Notes: generated from the letters alone by a model not told the origin. Counted from the first letter of the stretch, positions 1 to 7,249 are shown. The stretch: DNA of 7,962 nucleotides from Actinomycetes bacterium (GCA_030425055.1 JAUHVN010000120.1:1-7962); one strand, 5' to 3'. Numbers and translations: made by a program.

Positions 1-822
1 TACGGCATGCAGCAGCGCCGCACACCCAAGGCCGAGATCCGCGAGCGCGTGTCGTCGGCGCTCGACCTCGTGCAGATGCGCCGCTTCGGCGACCGCAAGC
101 CCACGCAGCTGTCGGGCGGCCAGCAGCAGCGCGTCGCGCTCGCCCGCGCCCTCGTCAACCGCCCCGCGGTGCTGCTGCTCGACGAGCCGCTCGGCGCCCT
201 CGACCGCCAGCTGCGCGAAGAGATGCAGCTCGAGCTCAAGCTGCTGCAGTCGCGCCTCGGCATCACCTTCGTCTTCGTCACCCACGACCAGGGCGAGGCG
301 CTGTCGATGAGCGACCGCATCGCGATCATGCGCGCGGGCCGCATCGAGCAGCTCGCCGACGCCGACACCGTCTACGCGCGCCCCGCCTCGGCGTACGTCG
401 CGGCCTTCGTCGGCCAGCAGAACTTCTTCCGCGGCGAGGTCATCGAGTCGGGCGCCGCCGTGGACTCCCCGCACGCCGTCGTCCGCGGCGCCGACGCGGC
501 GCTCGCCGGCTCGAGCCAGGGCGAAGCGGCCGTGCGTCCGGAGTACATCTCCATCGCGGCGGCGGATCCCGCCGGCGCCGCCTCCGCCGCCAACACGACG
601 ACCGGCGAGCTCATCGGCGTCGCGCACCTCGGCGACACGATGCAGTACCTCGTGCGCCTCGGCGGCGACCAGAGCCTCATCGTGCGACGCCCCACGCCCG
701 ACGCGCCCGCGCTGCGCACCGGCGACCAGGTCACCTGCACCTGGGCAGCCCACCACGTCCTGCTGTTCCCCAACGACGACGCCGCCGAGCAGGGCGGCTA
801 CGTCGCCCCGCCCACCGCCTGA
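1..822 (+). CDS. potA: Polyamine-type ABC transporter ATP-binding protein (5' end missing)
   Basis: This is the C-terminal part of the cytoplasmic ATPase that powers the importer encoded by the next three genes. The frame is open from the left edge, so the ATG at nt 7 is internal. Counting from that Met, the ABC signature LSGGQQQR is at residues 35-42, Walker B (VLLLDEP, with D59 and catalytic E60) at 55-61, the D-loop LGALD at 62-66 and the switch histidine in VTHDQ at H93. A TOBE-like C-terminal domain follows, with the RPEY element at 177-180 and continuing to about residue 255. Walker A and the Q-loop must lie upstream; by comparison with PotA about 100 residues are missing. The segment from QLSGGQQQR to VTHDQ and on to MSDRI is very close to PotA/PotG-type ATPases, which separates it from sugar ABC ATPases only moderately. 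The neighbouring binding protein and permeases support the polyamine/opine/amine subfamily. It ends 39 nt before the binding-protein gene. Confidence 0.93.
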   Translation, partial: YGMQQRRTPKAEIRERVSSALDLVQMRRFGDRKPTQLSGGQQQRVALARALVNRPAVLLLDEPLGALDRQLREEMQLELKLLQSRLGITFVFVTHDQGEALSMSDRIAIMRAGRIEQLADADTVYARPASAYVAAFVGQQNFFRGEVIESGAAVDSPHAVVRGADAALAGSSQGEAAVRPEYISIAAADPAGAASAANTTTGELIGVAHLGDTMQYLVRLGGDQSLIVRRPTPDAPALRTGDQVTCTWAAHHVLLFPNDDAAEQGGYVAPPTA

Positions 823-850
823 CCCCCGCCACCGGTCCACCACCCGAACC

Positions 851-855
851 AGGAG
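851..855 (+). promoter_or_regulatory. Ribosome binding site of the binding-protein gene
   Basis: AGGAG lies six bases before the ATG at 862. It fixes this start, which is needed to keep the N-terminal region before the twin-arginine motif. The first internal ATG downstream (Met41) falls inside the signal peptide. Confidence 0.7.
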
Positions 856-861
856 ACCCCG

Positions 862-2046
862 ATGACCGCCTCACGCAGCCCGCTTCGCATCCTCGCGCCC
901 GTCGAGTCCGCCGATCGGATCCGCAACGAGCTCTCGCGCCGCCGCTTCCTGAGCCTCGCCGCCCTCACCGGCGGTGCGGCCATGCTCGCCGCGTGCACCC
1001 CCAGCGGCAGCACGTCGCCCACGGCACAGGCCACCGGCGGCACCCTCGAGGACCAGCTGTCGGTCTACACGTGGGGCGACTACGACTCGCCCGACGTCAT
1101 CGAGTCGTTCACCGCCGAGCTCGGCCCGAACGTCACGATGGACTCGTACTCGTCGAACGAGGAGCTCATCGCCAAGCTCATCGCCGCGCGCGGCACCTCG
1201 GGCTACGACATCATCGTGCCGACCGGCGTGTTCATCCCGCAGATGATCGAGAACGGCCTGCTGCTGCAGCTCAACAAGGAGCTCATCCCCAACATGTCCA
1301 ACATGGACCCGTCGTCGCTCGGCCGGTCGTGGGATCCCGACAACAACTACTCGATCTGCAAGGCGTGGGGCACCACCGGCTACGTGTACGACAAGACCGT
1401 CATCACGCGCGAGCTCACCACGTGGGCCGATTTCTTCGACGCCGCCCAGAACGAGGCCAGCGGCAAGACGTCGATGTCGGACGACCCCGCGGGCATCATC
1501 GGCGCGTACTTCTGGGCCAACGACATGGACTGGAACACCGACGACCCCGCCGAGCTCGACGCGTGCGCCGACTTCCTCATCAACGAGATCGCGCCCCACA
1601 TCTCGGCGTTCGACTCCTACGCGGGCAGCAATGCGATCCCGCAGGGCACGCACGCGCTCATGCAGTCGTGGAACGGCGACGCGCGCCTGGGCCTCATGGA
1701 GTCGAGCGACCCCGACCGCTGGCAGTGGGTGCTGCCCGGCCCGATCACCGAGCTGTGGATGGACAACTGGGCGATCGCCGAGGGTGCGCCGCACCCCGAG
1801 GCCGCCCACGCTTTCATCAACTGGGCGATGACCCCCGAGAACCTCATGCTCAACCTGGACTACATCGGCTACAACGTCGGCGGCAAGGACATGGAGCAGG
1901 CCGCGGCCGACGAGGGCCTCGAGCTGCTCGACCTCATGTTCTTCACGCCCGAGCAGCTCGCGACGATGAAGGAGCAGGAGCTCAACGACTCGCAGGCCCG
2001 CCGCGTGGAGATCTGGAACGAGATGAAGGCCGCCGCTGGTGCCTAA
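862..2046 (+). CDS. potD: Polyamine-type ABC transporter substrate-binding lipoprotein (PotD/PotF family)
   Basis: This extracellular lipoprotein of 394 aa captures the ligand and delivers it to the permeases. The start ATG has an AGGAG at 851-855, six bases upstream. The N-terminus carries a twin-arginine motif (SRRRFLS, residues 25-31), a hydrophobic stretch, and a lipobox LAAC with the lipidated Cys at residue 45. This predicts Tat export and membrane anchoring, followed by a Gly/Ser/Thr-rich linker. The mature domain aligns by eye with PotD/PotF: YTWGDY (69-74) matches YNWTEY/YNWSDY, SNEELIAKL (98-106) matches the family SNE block, WNG is at 270-272 and WMD at 299-301. Compared with PotD as I recall it, the ligand-contacting Trp and Asp positions are kept (W71, W270, W299, D301). 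The place of PotD Glu171 is Gly211 and that of Tyr85 is Val123. The family call is firm and the ligand is uncertain. The stop codon overlaps the next start by 8 nt. Confidence 0.92.
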   Translation: MTASRSPLRILAPVESADRIRNELSRRRFLSLAALTGGAAMLAACTPSGSTSPTAQATGGTLEDQLSVYTWGDYDSPDVIESFTAELGPNVTMDSYSSNEELIAKLIAARGTSGYDIIVPTGVFIPQMIENGLLLQLNKELIPNMSNMDPSSLGRSWDPDNNYSICKAWGTTGYVYDKTVITRELTTWADFFDAAQNEASGKTSMSDDPAGIIGAYFWANDMDWNTDDPAELDACADFLINEIAPHISAFDSYAGSNAIPQGTHALMQSWNGDARLGLMESSDPDRWQWVLPGPITELWMDNWAIAEGAPHPEAAHAFINWAMTPENLMLNLDYIGYNVGGKDMEQAAADEGLELLDLMFFTPEQLATMKEQELNDSQARRVEIWNEMKAAAGA

Positions 2047-2974
2047 CCGCTCCGCCGGAGCCGCGCTCGCCGTCCCCGCGTGGGCGTGGCTCCTGCTCTT
2101 CTTCGTCGCCCCCGTCCTGATGGTGGTGTACTTCAGCTTCGGCTACAAGCCGGGCATCTTCGGCACGCACGCGACCGACATCCTGTCGTTCGACCGCTAC
2201 GCCGAGGCGCTGTCGCCCACCTTCTTCGTGACGTTCCAGAACACGCTCTGGGTCGGCGTGATCGGCACGATCCTGTGCTTCGCGATCGGCGCGCCGGTCG
2301 CGTATTGGATGGCCTTCAAGGTGCGGCCCGAGCGGCGCGGCATCCTGATCGCCCTCGTGCTCGTGCCGTTCTGGACCAACTTCCTCGTACGCACCATCGG
2401 CTGGCAGATCATCCTGTCGCCCGAGGGCGCGGTGTCGCAGTTCTTCGCCCCGATCTTCGGCGGGCCGTTCGACATCCTGTACACGCGCGCCGCGGTGCTG
2501 CTCGGTGTCGTCTACAACTACCTGCCCCTCATGATCCTGCCGCTGTTCGTCGCGTTCGACCGCGTCGGCCCCGCCCTGCGCGAGGCGTCGAAGGACCTCG
2601 GTGCCGGCAAGATCTCGACGTTCATGCGCGTGACCCTGCCCCTCGCGCGCCCCGGCATCATCGCCGGCGTGCTGCTGGTGTTCATCCCGCTGATGGGCGA
2701 CTACATCACCGCGACGGTGCTGGGCGGCGCCCAGGGCAACATGGTCGGCCAGCTGGTGGCCAGCCAGTTCCAGACCGCGCAGAACTGGGCGCTCGGCTCG
2801 GCGATGGCGGTCGTCCTGATGCTCGTGATCGTGCTCACGATCGCGGTGGCGGGGTTCATCATCTGGCTGGTGCTGCTGCCGTTCCAGCGCTACAACCGGC
2901 TCGTGCTCGGGCCGGCTGCCGAGCAGCAGCCGACGGATGCGGCATCCCCCGCCCGTGAGGAGGTGTCGGCATGA
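2039..2974 (+). CDS. potB: Polyamine-type ABC transporter permease, PotB/PotH-like
   Basis: This integral membrane permease of 311 aa forms one half of the translocation channel. The GTG start at 2039 overlaps the TAA of the binding-protein gene (GTGCCTAA), with GAAGG at 2025-2029 as a likely ribosome binding site; translation is probably coupled. Six hydrophobic segments can be seen, at roughly residues 10-34, 68-92, 101-122, 150-174, 205-225 and 255-281. The cytoplasmic EAA loop that docks on the ATPase is clear: LREASKDLGAGK (180-191) followed by RVTLPLARPGI (197-207). The block GDYITATVLGG (220-230) is typical of PotB/PotH rather than PotC. The polar tail after residue 285 is rich in Ala, Gln and Glu and contains the GGATGC-GGCATCC palindrome at DNA level. 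The stop overlaps potC by ATGA. Confidence 0.92.
   Translation: MPNRSAGAALAVPAWAWLLLFFVAPVLMVVYFSFGYKPGIFGTHATDILSFDRYAEALSPTFFVTFQNTLWVGVIGTILCFAIGAPVAYWMAFKVRPERRGILIALVLVPFWTNFLVRTIGWQIILSPEGAVSQFFAPIFGGPFDILYTRAAVLLGVVYNYLPLMILPLFVAFDRVGPALREASKDLGAGKISTFMRVTLPLARPGIIAGVLLVFIPLMGDYITATVLGGAQGNMVGQLVASQFQTAQNWALGSAMAVVLMLVIVLTIAVAGFIIWLVLLPFQRYNRLVLGPAAEQQPTDAASPAREEVSA
2957..2965 (+). promoter_or_regulatory. Strong ribosome binding site of the PotC-like gene inside the PotB-like gene
   Basis: GAGGAGGTG matches the anti-Shine-Dalgarno almost fully and lies five bases before the ATG at 2971. It is much stronger than the site before the PotB-like gene, suggesting that the second permease does not depend only on coupling. 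Confidence 0.65.
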
Positions 2975-3888
2975 CCGTGACCCAGACCGAGGCGATCCTG
3001 CGCGAACAGCGCGAGGAAGGCGCCCCGCCGCCGCGCGTCCGCGCCCGCAAACACCGCTCGTGGTCTGACGTGGCGCTCGGCGTGTGGGGCGTGCTGGTCA
3101 TGCTCTTCCTGTTCGCGCCCATCATCGTGATCGTCATCTACTCGTTCAACACGGGCCGCCTCCTGGTGGCGTGGGACGGGTTCGGATTCGACGCCTTCCT
3201 CACGATCCTCGAGAAGCCCGCGATCCAGAACGCGGTGCGCGTCTCGCTCATCACCGCCTTCATCGCGGCGATCATCGCCACCGGCATCGGCACGCTCGCC
3301 GGCATCGCGATGGCGCGCTACCCCGGCAAGTGGACGTGGTGGTTCCTCGGCCTGCTGCTGTTCGTCTCGGTGACGCCAGAGATCGTCGACGCGGTCGCGC
3401 TGCTGCCGTGGATGGTGCTGCTCGGGCAGGACCTCGGCCTGACGATCTTCAACGACGGCATCGTGCGCCTGTCGGTCGGCTCGTCGCTGTTCGCCACAGC
3501 GGTCGTCTCGTACATCGTGCGCGCGCGCCTGATCGGACAGGACGCCAACCTCGAAGAGGCCTCGGCCGACCTGTACGCCAAGCCGCTGTCGACGTTCCGC
3601 CGCATCACGCTGCCGCTCGCGATGCCCGCCGTGCTCGCCGGCTTCCTGCTGGCGTTCACGCTGAGCCTCGACAACACGATCATCGCCGCCTTCGTGCAGG
3701 TGTCGGGCACGACCCCGTGGCCGGTGTACGTGCTGAGCGCCGTGCGGTCGGGCCTGCGGCCCGAGATCGCGGCCGTGTCGACGATCATGCTGCTGCTCAC
3801 GCTGGTGGCCCTCGCCCTGGTCGCGCTGGTGCTCAAGCGCGCCGGCGACTCGGCGACTCAGATCGCCCGCACGATGACCGGCGGCTGA
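2971..3888 (+). CDS. potC: Polyamine-type ABC transporter permease, PotC/PotI-like
   Basis: This is the second membrane permease (305 aa), expected to pair with the PotB-like protein. The start ATG sits in an ATGA overlap and is preceded by a strong Shine-Dalgarno, GAGGAGGTG at 2957-2965. After a charged cytoplasmic N-terminus of about 34 residues the hydrophobic segments fall near 36-58, 90-115, 122-150, 168-184, 218-236 and 268-290. The EAA loop is LEEASADLYAKP (194-205) then RRITLPLAMPAV (210-221). The stretch from LSLDNTIIAAFV through VYVLSAVRSGLRPEIAAVST (231-271) matches the PotC/PotI C-terminal signature in which LDDFVIT is usual; here it reads LDNTIIA. It is the last gene of the transporter operon as judged by spacing, with a 104-nt gap after it. 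Confidence 0.92.
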   Translation: MTVTQTEAILREQREEGAPPPRVRARKHRSWSDVALGVWGVLVMLFLFAPIIVIVIYSFNTGRLLVAWDGFGFDAFLTILEKPAIQNAVRVSLITAFIAAIIATGIGTLAGIAMARYPGKWTWWFLGLLLFVSVTPEIVDAVALLPWMVLLGQDLGLTIFNDGIVRLSVGSSLFATAVVSYIVRARLIGQDANLEEASADLYAKPLSTFRRITLPLAMPAVLAGFLLAFTLSLDNTIIAAFVQVSGTTPWPVYVLSAVRSGLRPEIAAVSTIMLLLTLVALALVALVLKRAGDSATQIARTMTGG

Positions 3889-3909
3889 TCGGGCGCCGAC
3901 CCGAGAACC

Positions 3910-3978
3910 CTGAGACTGCATCCGCGGGCCGAGACCGCCGGCATCCGCCGCAGTCTCGGCGAACGGATGCAGTCTCAG
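3910..3978 (+). repeat. Nested perfect inverted repeat between the transporter and amidohydrolase genes
   Basis: The outer arms CTGAGACTGCATCCG (3910-3924) and CGGATGCAGTCTCAG (3964-3978) are a perfect 15-bp inverted repeat. Inside, GCCGAGAC (3928-3935) and GTCTCGGC (3953-3960) pair perfectly over 8 bp, separated from the outer stem by a 3x3 mismatch loop and leaving a 17-nt apical loop. The right half also reads as a direct repeat with a 19-bp period: GCAGTCTCGGCGAA at 3950-3963 and GCAGTCTCAGCGAA at 3969-3982. There is no T-run, so it is not a standard intrinsic terminator. It ends two bases before the ribosome binding site of the next gene. It could be a REP-like dispersed palindrome, a transcript-end stabiliser, or an operator. 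Confidence 0.85.
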
Positions 3979-3980
3979 CG

Positions 3981-3985
3981 AAAGG
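3981..3985 (+). promoter_or_regulatory. Ribosome binding site of the amidohydrolase gene
   Basis: AAAGG lies seven bases before the ATG at 3993. It decides the start, because the same frame stays open far upstream through the potC region without a stop. Confidence 0.65.
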
Positions 3986-3992
3986 ACGTTGG

Positions 3993-5648
3993 ATGGCGTA
4001 CGCAGAAACCGTCTTCACGGGCGGGCCGGTCTTCACCGCGAACACCGTGCGCAGCCGCGCGCGGGCGGTCGCGGTGTCGGGCGGGCGCATCGTCGCGGTC
4101 TCGCAGAGCGACCTCGACGAGCTGATCGGTCCCGACACCGAGGTGGTCGACCTCGCGGGACGGATGCTGGTCCCCGGCTTCCAGGACGCGCACGTGCACC
4201 CGGTGTGGGGCGGCCTCGACATGCTGCGCTGCGACCTGTCGGCGCTGGGCACCGCGGCCGAGTACCTCGACGCGATCGGGCGGTACGCGGCATCCCACCC
4301 TGATGACGCCTGGGTGCTCGGCGGCGGCTGGGGCATGGCCGCGTTCCCCGGCGGCACCCCCACAGCCGCGGCGCTCGACACCGTCGTGCCCGACCGGCCC
4401 GCGTTCCTGCCCAACCGCGACGGGCACGGCGCGTGGGTGAACTCGGCCGCGCTGCGACTGGCCGGCATCGACCGCGACACCCCCGACCCGGCCGACGGCC
4501 GCATCGAACGGGATGCCGCGGGCAACCCGTCGGGCACGCTCCACGAGGGTGCGATGAGCCTCGTCAACCGCCTGCTGCCCGAGGAGGGGCTCGACCGTCT
4601 CACCGAGGCGCTCCTCGTCGGCCAGCGGTACCTGCACTCGTATGGCATCACGGCGTGGCAGGACGCGATCGTCGGTTCGTACGGCGATGCCGGCGACCCC
4701 GCCCCCGCGTACATGAAGGCCGCGGCCGACGGCACGCTCACGGCGCGCGTGGTCGGCGCGCTGTGGTGGGACCGCAAGGCCGGGCTCGAGCAGCTCCCGC
4801 TCCTTCGCGAGCGGCGTGAGCGATTCCGCGCGGGCCGCTTCGCCGCGACGAGCATCAAGGTCATGCAGGACGGCGTGCCCGAGAACTTCACGGCGTCGAT
4901 GCTCGAGCCCTACTGCGACGGCCATGGCCACCGCACCGACAACTCGGGCATCTCGTTCGTCCCGCCCGAGATCCTGAACGAAGCGGTGCCGCTGCTGGAC
5001 GCCGACGGGTTCCAGGTGCACTTCCACGCGATCGGCGACCGCGCAGTGCGCGAGTGCCTCGACGCCGTCGAGCACGCCATCGCGCGCAACGGCCGCACCG
5101 ACAACCGCCATCACATCGCTCACATCCAGGTCATCCACCCCGACGACATCCGCCGGTTCCGCGAGCTGGGCGTCGGGGCGAACATGCAGTCGCTGTGGGC
5201 GGCACTCGAGCCGCAGATGGTCGACCTCACGATGCCGTTCCTCGGCGAGACCCGCAGCGCATGGCAGTACCCGTTCGGCGATCTGCTGCGCTCGGGCGCG
5301 GTGCTGTGCGCCGGCAGCGACTGGTCGGTCACCTCGCCCGATCCCCTCGCTGCGATTCACGTCGCCGTCAACCGCCTCGCCGCGCCGGGCCACGAGGAGG
5401 GTGAGTACGACGTCTTCCTGCCCGAGCAGGCGATCGACCTCGGCACGTCGCTCACCGCCTACACAGCGGGTTCGGCGTGGGCCAACCACCTCGACGACGT
5501 GGCTGGCACGATCGAGGTCGGCAAGTACGCCGACCTCGCCCTGCTCGACCGCGACCCCTTCGCCGGACCGGCCGACGAGATCGGCGCGACGCGCGTGCTG
5601 CAGACGTTCGTCGAGGGCGAGCGCGTGTACGCCGCCGACGACGCCTAG
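3993..5648 (+). CDS. YtcJ-type metal-dependent amidohydrolase
   Basis: This predicted cytoplasmic hydrolase of 551 aa has no signal peptide and has the usual length of the YtcJ/NfdA-like branch of the amidohydrolase superfamily. The N-terminal beta-sandwich strand region (VFTGGPVFTAN, GGRIVAVS) leads into LVPGFQDAHVHP, with the metal-binding HVH at residues 67-69. Other expected ligands are K289 in IKVMQDG (the lysine that may be carbamylated), H343/H345 in VHFHAIGD, H377 in HIAHIQV and D443 in AGSDW. The C-terminal GTIEVGKYADLALLD block (505-519) closes the family pattern. Members act on amide, formamide and related bonds and their substrates are poorly known, so the reaction here is unassigned. 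Its position between a polyamine-type importer and an amine oxidase suggests an N-acyl amine or related compound (inference). The ATG at 3993 is chosen for its AAAGG site. Confidence 0.9.
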   Translation: MAYAETVFTGGPVFTANTVRSRARAVAVSGGRIVAVSQSDLDELIGPDTEVVDLAGRMLVPGFQDAHVHPVWGGLDMLRCDLSALGTAAEYLDAIGRYAASHPDDAWVLGGGWGMAAFPGGTPTAAALDTVVPDRPAFLPNRDGHGAWVNSAALRLAGIDRDTPDPADGRIERDAAGNPSGTLHEGAMSLVNRLLPEEGLDRLTEALLVGQRYLHSYGITAWQDAIVGSYGDAGDPAPAYMKAAADGTLTARVVGALWWDRKAGLEQLPLLRERRERFRAGRFAATSIKVMQDGVPENFTASMLEPYCDGHGHRTDNSGISFVPPEILNEAVPLLDADGFQVHFHAIGDRAVRECLDAVEHAIARNGRTDNRHHIAHIQVIHPDDIRRFRELGVGANMQSLWAALEPQMVDLTMPFLGETRSAWQYPFGDLLRSGAVLCAGSDWSVTSPDPLAAIHVAVNRLAAPGHEEGEYDVFLPEQAIDLGTSLTAYTAGSAWANHLDDVAGTIEVGKYADLALLDRDPFAGPADEIGATRVLQTFVEGERVYAADDA

Positions 5649-5662
5649 CCCGGTGAGGCATC

Positions 5663-5759
5663 CGTGTCCCACTTTCGTCCCAAACGGCCGCCTCAGGTGC
5701 ACCGGTTGCGGGACACGCGACACTGAAACCGGGACACGCGACACTGAAACCGGGACACG
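5663..5759 (+). repeat. 21-bp tandem repeat with an inverted GTGTCCC copy upstream of the oxidoreductase gene
   Basis: Two identical 21-bp units occupy 5709-5729 and 5730-5750; each is C followed by GGGACACGCGACACTGAAAC. A third copy begins at 5751 but keeps only CGGGACACG before diverging. The same octamer GGGACACG thus occurs at 5710, 5731 and 5752, and once inverted as CGTGTCCC at 5663-5670. A period of 21 bp places the copies on one face of the helix, two turns apart. The 170-nt gap 5649-5818 otherwise shows no convincing -35/-10 pair and no terminator. An operator array for a regulator, perhaps the PucR-type protein nearby, is the simplest reading, but chance expansion is possible. Confidence 0.85.
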
Positions 5760-5804
5760 TCACTCAGACCACCGTTCAACATGCACGACAGACCCCGACC
5801 GAAC

Positions 5805-5810
5805 AGGAAG
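5805..5810 (+). promoter_or_regulatory. Ribosome binding site selecting the GTG start at 5819
   Basis: AGGAAG lies eight bases before GTG 5819. An in-frame GTG at 5810 begins inside this site and has no Shine-Dalgarno of its own, so the 5819 start is preferred. Confidence 0.65.
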
Positions 5811-5818
5811 TGATAGCC

Positions 5819-7249
5819 GTGGGCACCACGGTCTTCGAACGGCAGCCCCCCGCCGCATCCGTCATCTCGCGCAGCCTCGAAGGCTCGGCGCACCGCGTCT
5901 TCTGGCTCGACGACGTGCCGGACGACCTCGTTCCGACCCGCCCCGCAGTCCACGGAGAGCACGAGGCCGACCTCGTCGTCGTCGGCGCCGGGTACACCGG
6001 CCTCTGGACCGCCATGAACGCGCTGCGCCGCGACCCGTCGCTGCGCGTGGCGATCGTCGAGGCGCGCACCGTCGGCTGGGCGGCATCCGGGCGCAACGGC
6101 GGATTCTGCGAAGCCAGCCTCACCCACGGGTACGACAACGGCGTCTCGCGCTGGCCCGACGAGATCGACCAGCTCGAGCGCCTCGGCATGTCGAACCTCG
6201 ACGGCTTCGAGGCCGACCTCGCCGAGTGGGGCGTCGACGCGCAGTTCGAGCGGGTCGGCGAGCTCGACGTCGCGGTCGAGCCGCACCAGCTCGAGTGGCT
6301 GCACGAGGAGATGGCGGATGCCGACGAGCACACCGTGTTCCTCGACGAAGCCGCCGTGCAGGCATCCATCGCGTCGCCGACGTACCTCGGAGCGGTGTGG
6401 CACAAGCGCAACAACGCGATCCTGCACCCGGCGCGCCTCGCGGCCGGGCTCGCGAAGGCCGCCGAGGAGCGCGGTGCGACGATCTTCGAGCACTCGCGCG
6501 TGACGTCGGTGGACTCCAGCGGCGATCGCGTCCGCGTCGTCACCGCCGACGGCGTGGTCACCGCCGACCGCGTCGTGCTGGCCACGAACGTGTTCCCGTC
6601 GCTGCTGCGCCGCAACACGCTCATGACGGTGCCGGTCTACGACTACGTGCTGATGACCGAACCGCTGAGCGCCGAGCAGTGGGATGCCGTCGGCTGGCGC
6701 GACCGCCAGGGCATCGGCGACATGGCGAACCAGTTCCACTACTACCGTCCGACGCAGGACGGGCGCATCCTGTTCGGCGGCTACGACGCCGTGTACCACT
6801 ACGGCCGCAAGGTGCGCGCGTCGTACGAGAACCGCCCGGAGTCGTGGCAGCGCCTCGCGAGCCACTTCTTCACGACGTTCCCGCAGCTCGAGGGTCTGCG
6901 TTTCAGCCACCGCTGGGCCGGTGCCATCGACACGTCGACGCAGTTCTGCGCCTTCTTCGGCACCGCCCGAGAAGGCCGCGTCGCCTACGCCGCAGGGTTC
7001 ACCGGACTCGGCGTCGGCGCCGCCCGGTTCGCCGGCGACGTCATGCTCGACCTGCTGGCGGGCGAGCCCACCGAGCGCACCGAGCTCGAGATGGTCCGCA
7101 AGCGCCCGCTGCCCTTCCCGCCCGAACCGGCGGCCGCGATCGGCATCAACGCGACGCGGTGGTCGCTCGACCGCGCCGACCACAACGGCGGCCGCCGCAA
7201 CGTGCTGCTGAAGACGCTCGACGCCCTCGGACTGGGGTTCGACTCGTGA
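5819..7249 (+). CDS. FAD-dependent oxidoreductase, DAO family, PuuB/OrdL-like
   Basis: This 476-aa flavoenzyme is predicted to oxidise a C-N bond of an amine or amino acid, as do gamma-glutamylputrescine oxidase (PuuB) and its relatives. The dinucleotide-binding fold starts after a 50-residue leader: DLVVVGAGYTGLWTA (51-65) supplies GxGxxG at G56, G58 and G61, and E81 ends the second strand (VAIVEAR). GWAASGRNGGF (86-96) is the characteristic early motif of PuuB-like DAO proteins. VVLATNVFP (252-260), GRILFGGYD (315-323), SHRWAG (363-368) and YAAGFTGLGVGAARFAGD (390-407) follow in family order, the last closing the FAD site. No export signal is seen, so it is cytoplasmic. The stop overlaps the cupin start as GTGA, so the two are translated together. 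The exact substrate is unknown. PuuA, which makes the glutamylated substrate of true PuuB, is not in the window, so a gene symbol is not given. Confidence 0.9.
   Translation: MGTTVFERQPPAASVISRSLEGSAHRVFWLDDVPDDLVPTRPAVHGEHEADLVVVGAGYTGLWTAMNALRRDPSLRVAIVEARTVGWAASGRNGGFCEASLTHGYDNGVSRWPDEIDQLERLGMSNLDGFEADLAEWGVDAQFERVGELDVAVEPHQLEWLHEEMADADEHTVFLDEAAVQASIASPTYLGAVWHKRNNAILHPARLAAGLAKAAEERGATIFEHSRVTSVDSSGDRVRVVTADGVVTADRVVLATNVFPSLLRRNTLMTVPVYDYVLMTEPLSAEQWDAVGWRDRQGIGDMANQFHYYRPTQDGRILFGGYDAVYHYGRKVRASYENRPESWQRLASHFFTTFPQLEGLRFSHRWAGAIDTSTQFCAFFGTAREGRVAYAAGFTGLGVGAARFAGDVMLDLLAGEPTERTELEMVRKRPLPFPPEPAAAIGINATRWSLDRADHNGGRRNVLLKTLDALGLGFDS
7234..7238 (+). promoter_or_regulatory. Ribosome binding site of the cupin gene
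   Basis: GGGGT lies seven bases before the GTG at 7246, inside the last codons of the oxidoreductase gene. It is modest, which fits translational coupling through the GTGA overlap. Confidence 0.45.

Noticed and set aside
2890..3921. Long - strand open frame of 343 codons opposite the PotC-like permease
   Set aside because: Arg/His/Glu/Gln-rich and low in complexity, with no domain, while the + strand encodes a typical permease.
3084..3992. N-terminal extension of the amidohydrolase to nt 3084
   Set aside because: The extension overlaps potC in another frame and is Arg/His-rich without motifs. The AAAGG site and the family length support ATG 3993.
3975..5744. Long - strand open frame of 589 codons opposite the amidohydrolase
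   Set aside because: It is composed of Arg/Val/Asp/Gly-rich sequence without recognisable motifs, and the opposite strand carries a clear enzyme. High GC at third positions removes stop codons from antisense frames.
5709..5759. CRISPR array or minisatellite-encoded peptide
   Set aside because: Only two full contiguous units with no spacers, and no reading frame with a start and ribosome binding site crosses them as a separate gene.
5810..5818. GTG at 5810 as start of the oxidoreductase
   Set aside because: It sits in the AGGAAG ribosome binding site that is well spaced for GTG 5819, and has no site of its own.
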